Source of the DNA: JABDIP01 sp965212545
Lineage (GTDB): Bacteria; Pseudomonadota; Alphaproteobacteria; DSM-16000; Inquilinaceae
Assembly: GCA_965212545.1 (NCBI GenBank)
Contig: CBDBVB010000021.1
Location: forward strand, 248,001 to 312,000
Length of the DNA stretch: 64,000 nucleotides
Reading direction: 5' to 3'
Shown piece after piece: positions 28,146 through 37,188 of this stretch. Positions within the stretch are counted from its first letter, which is position 1; each line of letters begins with the position of its first letter. Below the pieces are notes generated by a model, which saw only the letters and a list, made by a program, of their open reading frames with translations, was not told the DNA's origin and searched no databases. A program made the position numbers and the translations under genes.

Positions 28146-29237
28146 TCAGCTTGAAGCGGCCAGTGCCATCACATGGGCTGAATAGGTAACGACGCTGCGG
28201 TCGTGTAGCCGCGCCTGCCAGGGGAAATCCTCGATCTCGCCAAGGATCTTAAGACCGGATACGGATTGCGGATGCGCGCCCTCGGTGACGAGCGCCCGCA
28301 GGAATGGCTCGCTGGCGCCGCGATCGGGCCCCCGCTGCGAGTGACCGCCGATCCAGGTCTCGATCGGCGTCGCCCCGGTCGACCAATCATAGGGCGTTGA
28401 CAGCACCGCCTTCCCCCCCGGACGCAGGATCTGTCGGACCCGGTCCAGGAAGTCGCGTGGGGCATTGACGCAATCCAGCACGTTGAGGGCCATTGCATGG
28501 CCGAATCCAGCGTCTTTGAAGGGCAGGGCCATGGCGTCGCAGGCCCAGAAATCGACACGCTCCGACTCGCCGAATGCCACCTCAAAGTCGCGGCGGTCAT
28601 AGACGATGCCGACCCGCCGACGCGGGTACCGGACGATCCCCGTTTCCAGCACCTGCCGCGCCATGCGAAGCATCGGCATATGGGTATCGATCCCCAGGAC
28701 CAGGCCATCGCTGCGCCGCGCCAATTCAAAGCTGGTGCGTCCCACCGAACAGCCGATATCGATCACCGGCGATCGCGGCGCGCTTCCGGTCAGCTCAAGC
28801 CCGGCTTCGAGGCAGCGCAGAACGGCGCCGGGCCGCACTTCGCCGGGAGAGGAATTGGCGCTCTCTTCCGGATCGAGGTCGCCATAACTGTCCCAGGCAT
28901 AGGTGCTGATGTGCTGGCGCGGCGTCTCGAACGCCGATCCCGGTCCTGAGCAATCACACAGGATGCTCTCGATGGTCTCCGACAAGTCCATGCGCGCCAT
29001 CAACTGGTACACATTGTCGCGCAGGTAGCCGGCAACGTCGGGGACCAGGACCGGAATGCCGTCGATGATCGGGAATTCCATGAAGCAGGCTGTATTGCTG
29101 CAGTGCAGGACACCTTCCTGGATGTGGCCGGCGGCCTCTTTAAATACGGCGGACAGCAGCAGTGCATGATCGCCGGCGCCACCGATGCGGCAGCGCGGGC
29201 AGACCGGGGCCAGCGATTCGAAATGGCTCAGGCGCAA
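28146..29237 (-). CDS. SAM-dependent methyltransferase with N-terminal zinc-binding segment
   Basis: 363 residues from a TTG start 7 bases after the PAAR stop. The N-terminal 60 residues carry CPRC (13-16) and CSNTAC (about 46-51) plus FPIIDGIPVLVPD, a Trm112-like zinc fold. From about residue 160 a class I methyltransferase follows: VIDIGCSVGRTSFELARR (motif I), GIDTHMPMLRMAR (motif II), VDFWACDAMALPF and LNVLDCVNAPRDFLDRV. The substrate is unknown. It shares an operon with a PAAR protein, so it could modify a secretion-linked product, although the association may be positional only. Confidence 0.82.
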   Translation of the reverse strand: MRLSHFESLAPVCPRCRIGGAGDHALLLSAVFKEAAGHIQEGVLHCSNTACFMEFPIIDGIPVLVPDVAGYLRDNVYQLMARMDLSETIESILCDCSGPGSAFETPRQHISTYAWDSYGDLDPEESANSSPGEVRPGAVLRCLEAGLELTGSAPRSPVIDIGCSVGRTSFELARRSDGLVLGIDTHMPMLRMARQVLETGIVRYPRRRVGIVYDRRDFEVAFGESERVDFWACDAMALPFKDAGFGHAMALNVLDCVNAPRDFLDRVRQILRPGGKAVLSTPYDWSTGATPIETWIGGHSQRGPDRGASEPFLRALVTEGAHPQSVSGLKILGEIEDFPWQARLHDRSVVTYSAHVMALAASS

Positions 29238-29244
29238 GGGTCGC

Positions 29245-29631
29245 TCAGCCGCCGATCATCACGGTTACGCAGCCTGGCGGTATCACGTTTCCTGTTGGTG
29301 ACGGAATCGGAGCGACGCAGGCGGGATGCGACGTCATATCGCCGACCCGGGCCGCCGGCAGGTTGCCGATAAGAACGGTCGCCGACCCCTTGGTGATGAT
29401 GCCCGGTCCACCGGGCACACAGGGGATCAACATGCACGGCCGGGTCATGTCGGTTATCCGGGCGGCCGGCGGGCCGCCGATCAACACGGTGAACTCGCCC
29501 TTGATGATGTTTAGGGGCAAAGCGGGATGCGGCACCGGAGTTGGGACCGGCGCCGGCGGATGAATTGGTGCATGACAGTGCGGCGCTGTCTGCAACACCA
29601 TGTCGCCGAGTCGGGCAGCGGGCGGGCTCAT
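29245..29631 (-). CDS. PAAR-domain protein
   Basis: 128 residues from ATG 29631, which follows GGGGAGAAAAAG. MSPPAARLGDMVLQTAPHCH and two copies of the repeat ending VLIGGPPAARITDM and VLIGNLPAARVGDMTSH are characteristic of PAAR proteins, whose His/Cys residues bind zinc at the tip of a contractile spike. A Pro/His-rich segment (PIHPPAPVPTPVPHP) lies between. PAAR proteins sharpen the VgrG spike of type VI secretion systems and related contractile injection devices. No VgrG, Hcp or sheath gene is present in the window, so this one is an orphan. It lies between an 87-residue unknown gene and a methyltransferase. Confidence 0.85.
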   Translation of the reverse strand: MSPPAARLGDMVLQTAPHCHAPIHPPAPVPTPVPHPALPLNIIKGEFTVLIGGPPAARITDMTRPCMLIPCVPGGPGIITKGSATVLIGNLPAARVGDMTSHPACVAPIPSPTGNVIPPGCVTVMIGG

Positions 29632-29773
29632 CTTTTTCTCCCCAGGGCGGTGTCGTGCCGACCGCAACGGTCGAACCGCAATGCAGCCCACATGTTAGCA
29701 AGCTTTCCGATATTGCGGGTGTGTTCGCCGACACACCTGTTCCTGCGATGGAAAACCGCTTGGTTGCAACAGA

Positions 29774-30037
29774 CTACGATACCAAGCGGTACTCGTCAGG
29801 GCCAAGTGTGGGATCGAAGCTGATCACGATGTTACGGCCGACCACTGGTATCAGGATGGTGATCACCTTTTCGTCTTCCGCCTCCTCTGGCGTCGCAATA
29901 GCCCCGCCTTGCTTGAATGACTGCGTGCGCACCTTCCCGCTGCTGTAGACCTCAAGCCAGAGATCGAAGCCGAGGAACGCCACTCTGGGAGGCGATTGGC
30001 TGGCTTTGATCGCATCCCCAAGTTCCTTCATCGCCAT
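29774..30037 (-). CDS. small protein of unknown function next to PAAR gene
   Basis: 87 residues (MAMKELGDAIKASQSPP...). I do not recognise the family. The sequence is mainly beta-prone (VAFLGFDLWLEVYSSGKVR and KVITILIPVVGRNIVISF) with no signal peptide or membrane segment. An AGGAGA lies about 13 bases upstream of the ATG. It reads in the same direction as the PAAR gene, 142 bases apart, and the same pairing suggests a chaperone, adaptor or immunity-like role, but that is a guess. The region is less GC-rich than its neighbours, which may point to transfer. Confidence 0.55.
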   Translation of the reverse strand: MAMKELGDAIKASQSPPRVAFLGFDLWLEVYSSGKVRTQSFKQGGAIATPEEAEDEKVITILIPVVGRNIVISFDPTLGPDEYRLVS

Positions 30038-30181
30038 GTCGTGCTCGTGTCTCCTGGAGTCCGGGAGTGGGTTTCAGAGTGTCCGGTATGGTCGCCTGTA
30101 GGAATCGGCAACAAAAGTTTATTTTCACGTCGAATGCCATTGTGGCACCAACGGGCCGCCATGCATCCGGCAAATTTCCCA

Positions 30182-30200
30182 TCCAGCCTAGTAGGCTGGA
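30182..30200. promoter_or_regulatory. 19-base perfect palindrome upstream of glmU
   Basis: TCCAGCCTAGTAGGCTGGA is symmetrical about its central G (9-base arms) and ends about 82 bases upstream of the glmU ATG. With only one central base it cannot form a tight hairpin without opening several pairs, and no T-run follows, so a dimeric regulator-binding site is more likely than a terminator. No matching regulator is evident in the window. Confidence 0.45.
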
Positions 30201-30281
30201 ACACCATCCGAAGGGATCACTCGGTGCAGCGCAGGGCCCCGACGGCAGTGGCGCCTTCCGCGCCGACAGGACCGTATCCGT

Positions 30282-31637
30282 ATGTCTAGACACGAACTGG
30301 CCTGCCTGATCCTTGCCGCGGGCAAGGGCACGCGTCTGAAGTCGCAGACGCCCAAGGTGCTGCATCCGGTCGCTGGTCGGCCGATGATACGGCACGTCGC
30401 CGACGCCGTGAACGCGCTGTCGCCCGAGCGTGTGGCGGTTGTCGTCGGTCCGGATATGGACGCGGTGGCATCCATCGTCGCGCCCTGGGACGTGGCCGTT
30501 CAGGAACGACAGCGCGGCACCGCCGACGCCGTCCTGGCTGCGGCCGAAACGCTGTCCGACTTCACCGGCGACGTGCTGGTGGTGTTCGGCGACACCCCGC
30601 TGATCACCACCGAGACGCTTGAGCGGATGGTGGCGCGTCGGCGCCAGGCGGACGATCCGGCCGTCGTCGTGCTCGGCATGCGCCCGGACGATCCGGCGCA
30701 ATACGGCAGGCTGGTGCTCGATGGCGAAGGAAATCTCGATTTGATTGTCGAGTTCGCCGACGCGACGCCAGAGCAGAAAGCGATCGATCTGTGCAATGGC
30801 GGCTTGATGGCGTTCGACGGTGCACGGCTGGCCAAACTCCTGGATGGCATCGAGGACGGCAACGCGCAGTCCGAGTTCTACCTGACCGATGCCGTAGCCG
30901 TGGCCCGGCGAAACGGCCATCGCTGCGCCTTCGTCGAAGGCAGCGCTTTGGAGGTGCACGGCATCAACTCCCGCGCCGAACTCGCCATGGCCGAAGCCTA
31001 TATGCAGGACCGGCTGCGTGCCGACGCCATGTCCGGCGGTGTCACTCTGGTCGATCCGGATTCGGTCTTCCTCGCTGCCGATACGGTGCTTGGGCGCGAC
31101 ATCACGATCGGACCGTCGGTTGTCTTCGGGCCCGGTGTCACCGTCGAGGACGATGTCGAGATTCGCGCCTTTTCCCATATCGAGGGCGCGGTCGTGCGCA
31201 GCGGCGCTATCGTCGGTCCCTTCGCGCGGCTGCGGCCCGGAACCGAGCTTGGCCCCGGCGCGCGGGTCGGAAATTTCGTAGAGATCAAGAACGCGACGCT
31301 GGGCGCCGGCGCCAAGGCCAACCACCTGACTTATCTCGGCGATGCCGGGATCGGCGCCGGCGCGAACATCGGCGCCGGCACAATCACCTGCAATTATGAC
31401 GGCTACCTGAAGCATCGCACGGAGATCGGCGAGGGTGCATTTATCGGGTCGAACACCGCCCTGGCGGCGCCGGTGCGGATCGGCGACCGGGCCAATGTCG
31501 GGGCCGGCAGCGTGATCGTGCGCGATGTCGCGGACGATGCCCTGGCCGTCGCCCGCGGCGAGCAGATCGAAAAGCCCGGAGCGGCCAAACGCTATCGCAG
31601 CCGAAAGGCGGCCGAGAAGGCCAAGCGGTCCAAGTAG
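30282..31637 (+). CDS. glmU: bifunctional UDP-N-acetylglucosamine pyrophosphorylase / glucosamine-1-P acetyltransferase
   Basis: 451 residues. The N-terminal nucleotidyltransferase starts LILAAGKGTRLKSQTPKVLHP and has VFGDTPLI near residue 105. The C-terminal half from about 250 is a left-handed beta-helix of hexapeptides (GRDITIGPSVVFGPGVTV, then FAR LRPGTELGPGARVGNF) with the acetyl-CoA region GDRANVGAGSVIV. It makes GlcNAc-1-P and then UDP-GlcNAc for peptidoglycan and lipopolysaccharide. glmS follows 24 bases later, so the two form an operon covering the pathway from fructose-6-P except the GlmM step. Confidence 0.97.
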   Translation: MSRHELACLILAAGKGTRLKSQTPKVLHPVAGRPMIRHVADAVNALSPERVAVVVGPDMDAVASIVAPWDVAVQERQRGTADAVLAAAETLSDFTGDVLVVFGDTPLITTETLERMVARRRQADDPAVVVLGMRPDDPAQYGRLVLDGEGNLDLIVEFADATPEQKAIDLCNGGLMAFDGARLAKLLDGIEDGNAQSEFYLTDAVAVARRNGHRCAFVEGSALEVHGINSRAELAMAEAYMQDRLRADAMSGGVTLVDPDSVFLAADTVLGRDITIGPSVVFGPGVTVEDDVEIRAFSHIEGAVVRSGAIVGPFARLRPGTELGPGARVGNFVEIKNATLGAGAKANHLTYLGDAGIGAGANIGAGTITCNYDGYLKHRTEIGEGAFIGSNTALAAPVRIGDRANVGAGSVIVRDVADDALAVARGEQIEKPGAAKRYRSRKAAEKAKRSK

Positions 31638-31661
31638 CGAGAGCGGATCAAGGAGTCACCT

Positions 31662-33485
31662 ATGTGCGGTATCGTCGGTATCGTCGGTAAGGACGCAGTC
31701 GCGCCGCGCCTGATCGACGCGCTCAAGCGCCTGGAATACCGCGGCTATGATTCCGCCGGTGTGGCGACGCTGGTCAATGGCCATATCGACCGCCGCCGCG
31801 CCGAGGGCAAGCTGACCAATCTCGATCGGCGCGTCACGGAAGAACCGCTGGCGGGCACCGTCGGCATCGGCCATACGCGCTGGGCCACCCATGGCCGCCC
31901 GAACGAGACCAACGCCCATCCGCACGCCACCGACCGTGTCGCCATCGTGCACAACGGCATCATCGAGAATTTCCAGGAACTGCGCGCCGAACTGTCGGAT
32001 CTCGGCCACACCTTCGATTCTGATACCGATTCCGAGATCATCGCGCACTTGGTCACCCGGTATCTGGACGAACAGCTTTCGCCGCGCGATGCTGCCGCCA
32101 AGGCCCTGAAGCATCTAGACGGCGCCTTCGCGGTCGCCATCATCTTCAGCGGCGAGCACGAGCTAATGATCGGCGCCAGGCGGGGTTCGCCCCTGGCGGT
32201 CGGATATGGCGACGGTGAGATGTATCTCGGCTCAGACGCTATGGCGCTGGCCCCTTGGACCGACCGCATCTGCTATCTCGACGAAGGCGACTGGGTCGAG
32301 ATCGACCGCACCAGCGCCACCGTCCACAATGCCGACGACGCGGTCGTCGAGCGTGCGGTGACCCGGACCGAGCTGTCCGGCGCGCTGATCGGCAAGGGTC
32401 GCTATCGCCATTACATGCTGAAGGAGATCTACGAGCAGCCGGCGGTGATCGGGGATACCCTGCGCTCATTTATCGACCCACAAAGCCAGATTATCGGTCT
32501 TCCGATGATGCCATTCGACCTGGCCAAGGTTCCACGCATTACTGCCGTTGCCTGCGGCACCGCGTCACTGGCCGGAATGGTCGCCAAATACTGGCTTGAG
32601 ACCCTTGCCAGGCTTCCCGTCGAGCTCGACGTGGCGTCGGAGTTCCGCTACCGCGAGGCGCCGATGCCCAAGGGCGGCGTGGCGCTGTTCGTCTCGCAGT
32701 CGGGCGAGACCGCCGACACACTGGCGGCCCTGCGCTATGCCAAGGCGCAGAAGCAGCATATCGTCTCCATCGTCAACGCGCCGGAAAGCACCATTGCGCG
32801 GGAAAGCGATGTGGTGCTGCCGACCCATGCCGGGCCGGAGATCGGCGTCGCCTCGACCAAGGCCTTCACCACCCAGCTGGCGGTGCTGGCCTGTTTCGCC
32901 ATCGCCGCCGCCAAGGCCCGCGGCGCCATCGACCATGCCCGCGAGGCGGAACTGGTCACTGCATTGACCGAGGTGCCGGCGCGGGCGGCGGAGGTGCTGA
33001 ACCACGACGACCTGATCCGCGGCCTTGCTCATGAGGTCGCCGAAGCCCGCGACGTGCTCTATCTCGGCCGCGGCACCAGCTTCCCGATCGCCCTGGAAGG
33101 TGCGTTGAAGCTGAAGGAAATCAGCTACATCCATGCCGAGGGCTATGCCGCCGGCGAGATGAAACACGGCCCCATCGCCCTGATCGACGAGACCGTCCCG
33201 GTCATCGTCCTCGCCCCGCGCGACGCGGTGTTCGACAAGACGCTGTCCAACGTCCAGGAGGTCATCGCCCGAGGCGGAAAGGTGATGGCGTTCTCGGACG
33301 TGGCCGGCGTCGCCAGGATCGGCGACGGCGCCGCCGCCGTCATCCCGCTCCCCGACGTCGACCCCTTCGTCGCCCCGATCCTCTACGCCATCCCGGTGCA
33401 GTTGCTGGCCTATCACACCGCCGTCCTCAAAGGCACAGACGTCGACCAGCCGCGCAACCTGGCGAAGAGCGTGACGGTGGAGTAA
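31662..33485 (+). CDS. glmS: glutamine-fructose-6-phosphate aminotransferase (isomerising)
   Basis: 607 residues, full length. Cys2 (MCGIVGIVGKDAV) is the glutaminase nucleophile after Met removal; LEYRGYDSAGVA and THGRPNETNAHPH complete the amidotransferase domain. Two SIS domains bind the sugar: VACGTASLAGMVAKYW, SQSGETADTLAALR and GRGTSFPIALEGALKLKEI. The C-terminus ends QPRNLAKSVTVE, as usual. It makes glucosamine-6-P from fructose-6-P and glutamine, the first step to UDP-GlcNAc. AGGAG precedes the ATG. The short 24-base leader cannot hold a glmS ribozyme. Confidence 0.98.
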   Translation: MCGIVGIVGKDAVAPRLIDALKRLEYRGYDSAGVATLVNGHIDRRRAEGKLTNLDRRVTEEPLAGTVGIGHTRWATHGRPNETNAHPHATDRVAIVHNGIIENFQELRAELSDLGHTFDSDTDSEIIAHLVTRYLDEQLSPRDAAAKALKHLDGAFAVAIIFSGEHELMIGARRGSPLAVGYGDGEMYLGSDAMALAPWTDRICYLDEGDWVEIDRTSATVHNADDAVVERAVTRTELSGALIGKGRYRHYMLKEIYEQPAVIGDTLRSFIDPQSQIIGLPMMPFDLAKVPRITAVACGTASLAGMVAKYWLETLARLPVELDVASEFRYREAPMPKGGVALFVSQSGETADTLAALRYAKAQKQHIVSIVNAPESTIARESDVVLPTHAGPEIGVASTKAFTTQLAVLACFAIAAAKARGAIDHAREAELVTALTEVPARAAEVLNHDDLIRGLAHEVAEARDVLYLGRGTSFPIALEGALKLKEISYIHAEGYAAGEMKHGPIALIDETVPVIVLAPRDAVFDKTLSNVQEVIARGGKVMAFSDVAGVARIGDGAAAVIPLPDVDPFVAPILYAIPVQLLAYHTAVLKGTDVDQPRNLAKSVTVE

Positions 33486-33596
33486 GGGCGGGTCAGGCCA
33501 TCGATCTGTCGACGAACCGGGTGGTCCGAGCCGTCGTCAATAACTCGCGTACTTGTTGCCGACAGCGGCCACGGTGCGGCGGATCGCTCTACCTGC

Positions 33597-34937
33597 CTAT
33601 CCGTTTGACGCGTGCGCCTCGATCTGCTCGGCGATCCTGCGCCGCCCCGACTCGTCGTCCCCGCCGGCGAGGCGGCGCCAGCCATTTGCAACCCGTACCG
33701 CGGTCCAGCGGTCGTACATCTCGGCGATATCCTGCTTGCTGACGTCGGGCAGGTCGAGGATCGACTCCCGGTGATTGGCTGGCTGGTCGAGATAATTCTC
33801 CGGCAGGTAGCCGTGCTGCCGGCAATGGTGGAAGAGCGGCGTTCCCGGATAGGGGTAGAAGACGAAATAGCCGAACTCGTCAGGATCGATGGCGTGATGC
33901 AGGTCGATCGTCTGCTGCATCTCCTCTCGGGTTTCGCCGGGGAGCCCCAGCATGTAGTTGGCGGTGGTCATGATCCCGGCCTCCCGCGTCCAGCGGAAGA
34001 CGTCGATGAGGCGCTGATTGCTCGTCGAGCGCTTCATGATTTCGCGCCGCACCCGCGGGCTGCCGCTTTCGACACCGTAATTGATGAGATGGCAGCCGGC
34101 GCCGGCCAGCTGGTGCAGCATCTTCTCGTTCACGGTCTCGACCCGTGCGTGCAGCGAGAACGGCACCGCCAGCTCGGCGCCGTAGATGTCGCAGAACGCC
34201 GACACCCATGGATGATGGATGGTGAAGGTGTCGTCGAGGAAGATCACGTAGTTCAGTGGCCCGGCCTCGCGGATGGCCCGCAGCTCGCCGATTACGTTGT
34301 TGTGCGACCGCCGACGGCCGAATTCGCCGATGCCGTCATAGAGCTGGTTGTACATCCGCGCGCCGCAATAGGTGCACGGGAAGGGGCAGCCGCGCTGCGT
34401 GGTCATGTGAACGACGCCGCGGTGCTCGTCGAGCAGGTCGCGCGCCATGAACGGCAGGTCGTCGATCGGCTCGTAGGGCGGCCGCATGGCGGGCCGCCGG
34501 CCGCCGCTGACCCAGATGTTCTCGATCTCGTCGTGGCGCGGCGCCGCCCCACGGGCCAGCGCCGTCACCAGATCGAGCAGCGGCGTCTCACCTTCGCCGA
34601 GACAGACATAGTCGATGCCGGGATGATCCAGTACCGCTTCCGGCGCGAATGTCGGCTGCAGGCCGCCGGCGACGATCGGCACATCGACTGCCGCGCGCAG
34701 TGAGGTCACCATCGAGCGGGCCCGCAGCCATTGGCGCGTGATCAGGGACAGGCCGATCAGCTCCGGCTGCTCGCGCCGGACGTGGTCGATCAGATCCTCG
34801 TTCGACATCTCGATGGTGACGCGACAGAACGCCACCTCATGCCCGTGTTGCCGGAGATAGGCGGCCAGGAACGCCGGCCCGAGGGAGGCGACGATCCAAT
34901 TGGTCTCGGTATCGATCTCCAGGAACAGGAGTTTCAT
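33597..34937 (-). CDS. B12-binding-domain radical SAM protein (copy A)
   Basis: 446 residues. The N-terminal 150 residues form a cobalamin-binding-type Rossmann domain: MKLLFLEIDTETNW, LIGLSLITRQWLRA, VPIVAGGLQPTFAPE and IDYVCLGEGETPLLDL. The classic D-x-H-x2-G motif is not present, as in BchE-like proteins. The radical SAM domain has the cluster motif CPFPCTYC near residue 193, then NYVIFLDDTFTIHH, LINYGVESGSPRVRREIMKRS and NYMLGLPGETREEMQ. It probably performs a methylation, cyclisation or other radical reaction on an unknown substrate. A close paralog (35817-37157) lies beyond an intervening dioxygenase gene. No SPASM domain is seen. Confidence 0.88.
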   Translation of the reverse strand: MKLLFLEIDTETNWIVASLGPAFLAAYLRQHGHEVAFCRVTIEMSNEDLIDHVRREQPELIGLSLITRQWLRARSMVTSLRAAVDVPIVAGGLQPTFAPEAVLDHPGIDYVCLGEGETPLLDLVTALARGAAPRHDEIENIWVSGGRRPAMRPPYEPIDDLPFMARDLLDEHRGVVHMTTQRGCPFPCTYCGARMYNQLYDGIGEFGRRRSHNNVIGELRAIREAGPLNYVIFLDDTFTIHHPWVSAFCDIYGAELAVPFSLHARVETVNEKMLHQLAGAGCHLINYGVESGSPRVRREIMKRSTSNQRLIDVFRWTREAGIMTTANYMLGLPGETREEMQQTIDLHHAIDPDEFGYFVFYPYPGTPLFHHCRQHGYLPENYLDQPANHRESILDLPDVSKQDIAEMYDRWTAVRVANGWRRLAGGDDESGRRRIAEQIEAHASNG

Positions 34938-34960
34938 CGGGTGCTCCGGCCGATCGGTCG

Positions 34961-34975
34961 CCCGATCATCGCACC
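34961..34975 (-). repeat. shared 15-base leader element, copy A
   Basis: GGTGCGATGATCGGG on the minus strand lies 24 bases upstream of the copy A radical SAM start. The same 15 bases occur at 37189-37203 upstream of copy B, and both are followed by GGAG-type ribosome sites. A second short match (GGCCGTCA-type bases) lies further upstream in each. It looks like a conserved promoter or leader retained after duplication. Confidence 0.6.
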
Positions 34976-35022
34976 GGGCAGGGGGGAAGTAAATTGACGG
35001 CCACCACCGGCTTCGTAATCGC

Positions 35023-35820
35023 TCAGCCGCGATGGGCGTAGGGCGTGCCGCCGGTTACGATCTCGATGCGGCCGCTGTCGTGCAGTGGCATGAACCGGTT
35101 GTCGCCATCCCAGGGGGAGGGTGTTCCGGATGCCGCGAAATGGCCAATCAGGGCGCGGCGAAGACCGGTTGTCCGACGGTGCGTCGCAGAGCGGTGCAGC
35201 AGATGGCCGTCGAACAGGATGCCGGTCCCGGCATCGACCTCCAGCGGAACCGCCAGATCCTCGCAGAACGGGTGTCCGGTGGCGCTCAGGCCGCCGTCGC
35301 CGTCGGTGGCGTGGGGATATAGCGTCGCCGCGCTATGCGATGCCGGCAGGACCCAGAGGCAGCCATTGTCGATCCGTGCGTCGTCGAGCGCGATCCAGGC
35401 CCCGATCAGACGGCTCGCGCCGGTGTCCAGATAGTGCCGGTCCTGATGCCAGGCCAGACCCGCCGTTCGAAACAGGACGATCGACTGCATCAACTTGGGT
35501 ACCGGTCCGAGCGCCTGTCGCAGCACGGCGACAAGCCTCGGAGCGAGGAGGGCGTCCAGAAACCGCTGCGATGCAAGATGCGGAAACTGAAGGCAGGAGG
35601 TACCGGCGACCGCCGCTTCGCCGCCCGCCCCAGTCGTCAGCGATGTTGTTTCGCCGGTCTGGTTCAGACAGGCGTCGGTCAGTTCCCGGAAAACCGCGCG
35701 CAGAATCCGTCGGTCCAGCAATCCCGGCAGCACCGCATATCCGTCCCTGTCGAAGCAACGCGCCAAGTCCTGCTTGCCGCCGACCGGGCCCGAGATGGCG
35801 GCGGCCGCGCCGTCGTTCAT
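35023..35820 (-). CDS. phytanoyl-CoA dioxygenase (PhyH)-family protein
   Basis: 265 residues from ATG 35820, which overlaps the stop of the upstream radical SAM gene by 4 bases (ATGA). The Fe(II)/2-oxoglutarate fold shows FDRDGYAVLPGLLDR, the metal-binding pair in WHQDRHYLD (His and Asp), GAWIALDDARIDNGCLWVLP, and the distal His/Arg in HRSATHRRTTGLRRAL. It hydroxylates or otherwise oxidises an unknown substrate using 2-oxoglutarate and O2. Translational coupling to a B12-radical SAM gene and a second such gene downstream point to a joint biosynthetic or modification pathway. Confidence 0.88.
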   Translation of the reverse strand: MNDGAAAAISGPVGGKQDLARCFDRDGYAVLPGLLDRRILRAVFRELTDACLNQTGETTSLTTGAGGEAAVAGTSCLQFPHLASQRFLDALLAPRLVAVLRQALGPVPKLMQSIVLFRTAGLAWHQDRHYLDTGASRLIGAWIALDDARIDNGCLWVLPASHSAATLYPHATDGDGGLSATGHPFCEDLAVPLEVDAGTGILFDGHLLHRSATHRRTTGLRRALIGHFAASGTPSPWDGDNRFMPLHDSGRIEIVTGGTPYAHRG

Positions 35821-37157
35821 CCGGATGCCGCCAGTGAATTGGCGTCGGCGATGACTGCGGTCTGGTTGGCCGCGGCATGGGGTTCGCCGTAGCGCCGCAG
35901 ACTGTCGGCGACGCGGATATCCGTCCAACGGTCGTAGAACTCGGAGATATCGGACTGGGTGATGCCCGGCAGTGCCAGGATGGTCTCGCGATGATTGGCC
36001 GGGCGGTCGAGGTAGTCGTCGGGCAGGTACCCTTCGTCCCGGCACGTCGCGAACAACGCTGTTCCCGGATAGGGGTAGAAGACGAAATAGCCGAAATCGT
36101 CGGGCTGCAGTTGGTGGTGCAGGTCGATGGTCTCCTGCATTTCCTCACGGGTCTCGCCGGGGACGCCCAGGATGTAGTTGGCGGTGACCATGATCCCGGC
36201 ATCGCGGGTCCAGCCGAACACGTCGATGAATCGCTGATTGGTGGCCGAGCGGTGCATGATCTCGCGGCGCACCCTCGGGCTGCCGCTCTCCACCCCATAG
36301 ACGATGTGCCGGCAACCGGCCTTGGCCAAGGCGTGCACCATCTTCTCGTTGACCGTCTCGACCCGGGCGTGGAGGGAGAAGGGAATCGCCAGTTCCTCAC
36401 CGTAGATCCGGCAGAAATCGGCGACCCAGTGATGGTTGATTGTGAAAGTGTCGTCCAGGAAGATGACGTAGTTCAACTCGCCATTATCCCGAATCTGGCG
36501 CAACTCCGTCATCACGCTCTCGATCGAGCGCCGACGGCCATAGGTGCCGTTGCCCTCGTAGAGCTGGTTGAACATGCGCGCTCCGCAATAGGTGCAGGGG
36601 AACGGACAGCCGCGCTGGGTCGCCATATGAACGACGCCGTAATGCTCGTCCAGCAGGTCGCGGGCCAAGAAGGGCAGGGCGTCGATCGGCTCCAAAGGTG
36701 GCCTCATTTGCGGCCGTTGGCCGCCGGTGACCCAGATATTGTCGATCTCCCGGTCGACAGGCGGCTGGCCGGTCGCCAGGGCCTCGATCAGGTCGAGCAA
36801 CGGCGCCTCGCCCTCACCGAGACAGGCATAGTCGATGCCGGGATGGGAGAGCACCTCCTCGGGCGAGAAGGTCGGATGCAGCCCGCCGGCCACAACGGGA
36901 ATTCCCAATGCGTGCCGCAACTCGGCGAGAATCTCCCGCGCGCGCTGCCATTGCCGTGTCGTCAGGGAGACACCGATGAGCTGCGGTTCGGCGCGGCCGA
37001 CGCGCGTGACGACGTCCTCGGCCGGCATGTCTACGGTGGCCCGCAGAAAATTCGCCTCATGGCCATGGCCGCGCACATAGGCGGCGAGGAAGGCGGGGCC
37101 GATCGAGGCGACCGCCCAGTCGCTTTCGGTGTCGATCTCCAGGAACAGAATTTTCAT
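35817..37157 (-). CDS. B12-binding-domain radical SAM protein (copy B)
   Basis: 446 residues from ATG 37157, preceded by GGAGGG. It matches copy A along its whole length: MKILFLEIDTESDWAVASIG, VPVVAGGLHPTFSPEEVL, cluster motif CPFPCTYCGARMFNQLY, YVIFLDDTFTINHHW and GVPGETREEMQETIDLHH. The likeness is high enough to indicate a recent duplication. As in copy A, the N-terminal cobalamin-type domain lacks D-x-H-x2-G. It is the first gene of a unit with the PhyH-like dioxygenase. The two copies may act successively on the same substrate, or on two related substrates. Confidence 0.88.
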   Translation of the reverse strand: MKILFLEIDTESDWAVASIGPAFLAAYVRGHGHEANFLRATVDMPAEDVVTRVGRAEPQLIGVSLTTRQWQRAREILAELRHALGIPVVAGGLHPTFSPEEVLSHPGIDYACLGEGEAPLLDLIEALATGQPPVDREIDNIWVTGGQRPQMRPPLEPIDALPFLARDLLDEHYGVVHMATQRGCPFPCTYCGARMFNQLYEGNGTYGRRRSIESVMTELRQIRDNGELNYVIFLDDTFTINHHWVADFCRIYGEELAIPFSLHARVETVNEKMVHALAKAGCRHIVYGVESGSPRVRREIMHRSATNQRFIDVFGWTRDAGIMVTANYILGVPGETREEMQETIDLHHQLQPDDFGYFVFYPYPGTALFATCRDEGYLPDDYLDRPANHRETILALPGITQSDISEFYDRWTDIRVADSLRRYGEPHAAANQTAVIADANSLAASG

Positions 37158-37188
37158 CGGGCCCTCCGGCGGATGATCGGATCCCAAA

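Noticed and set aside
29952..31415. 487-codon minus-strand frame across glmU
   Set aside because: Antisense of glmU, which has full nucleotidyltransferase and beta-helix motifs.
31638..31661. glmS ribozyme
   Set aside because: The space before glmS is only 24 bases, too short for the ribozyme, and this element is largely confined to Gram-positive bacteria.
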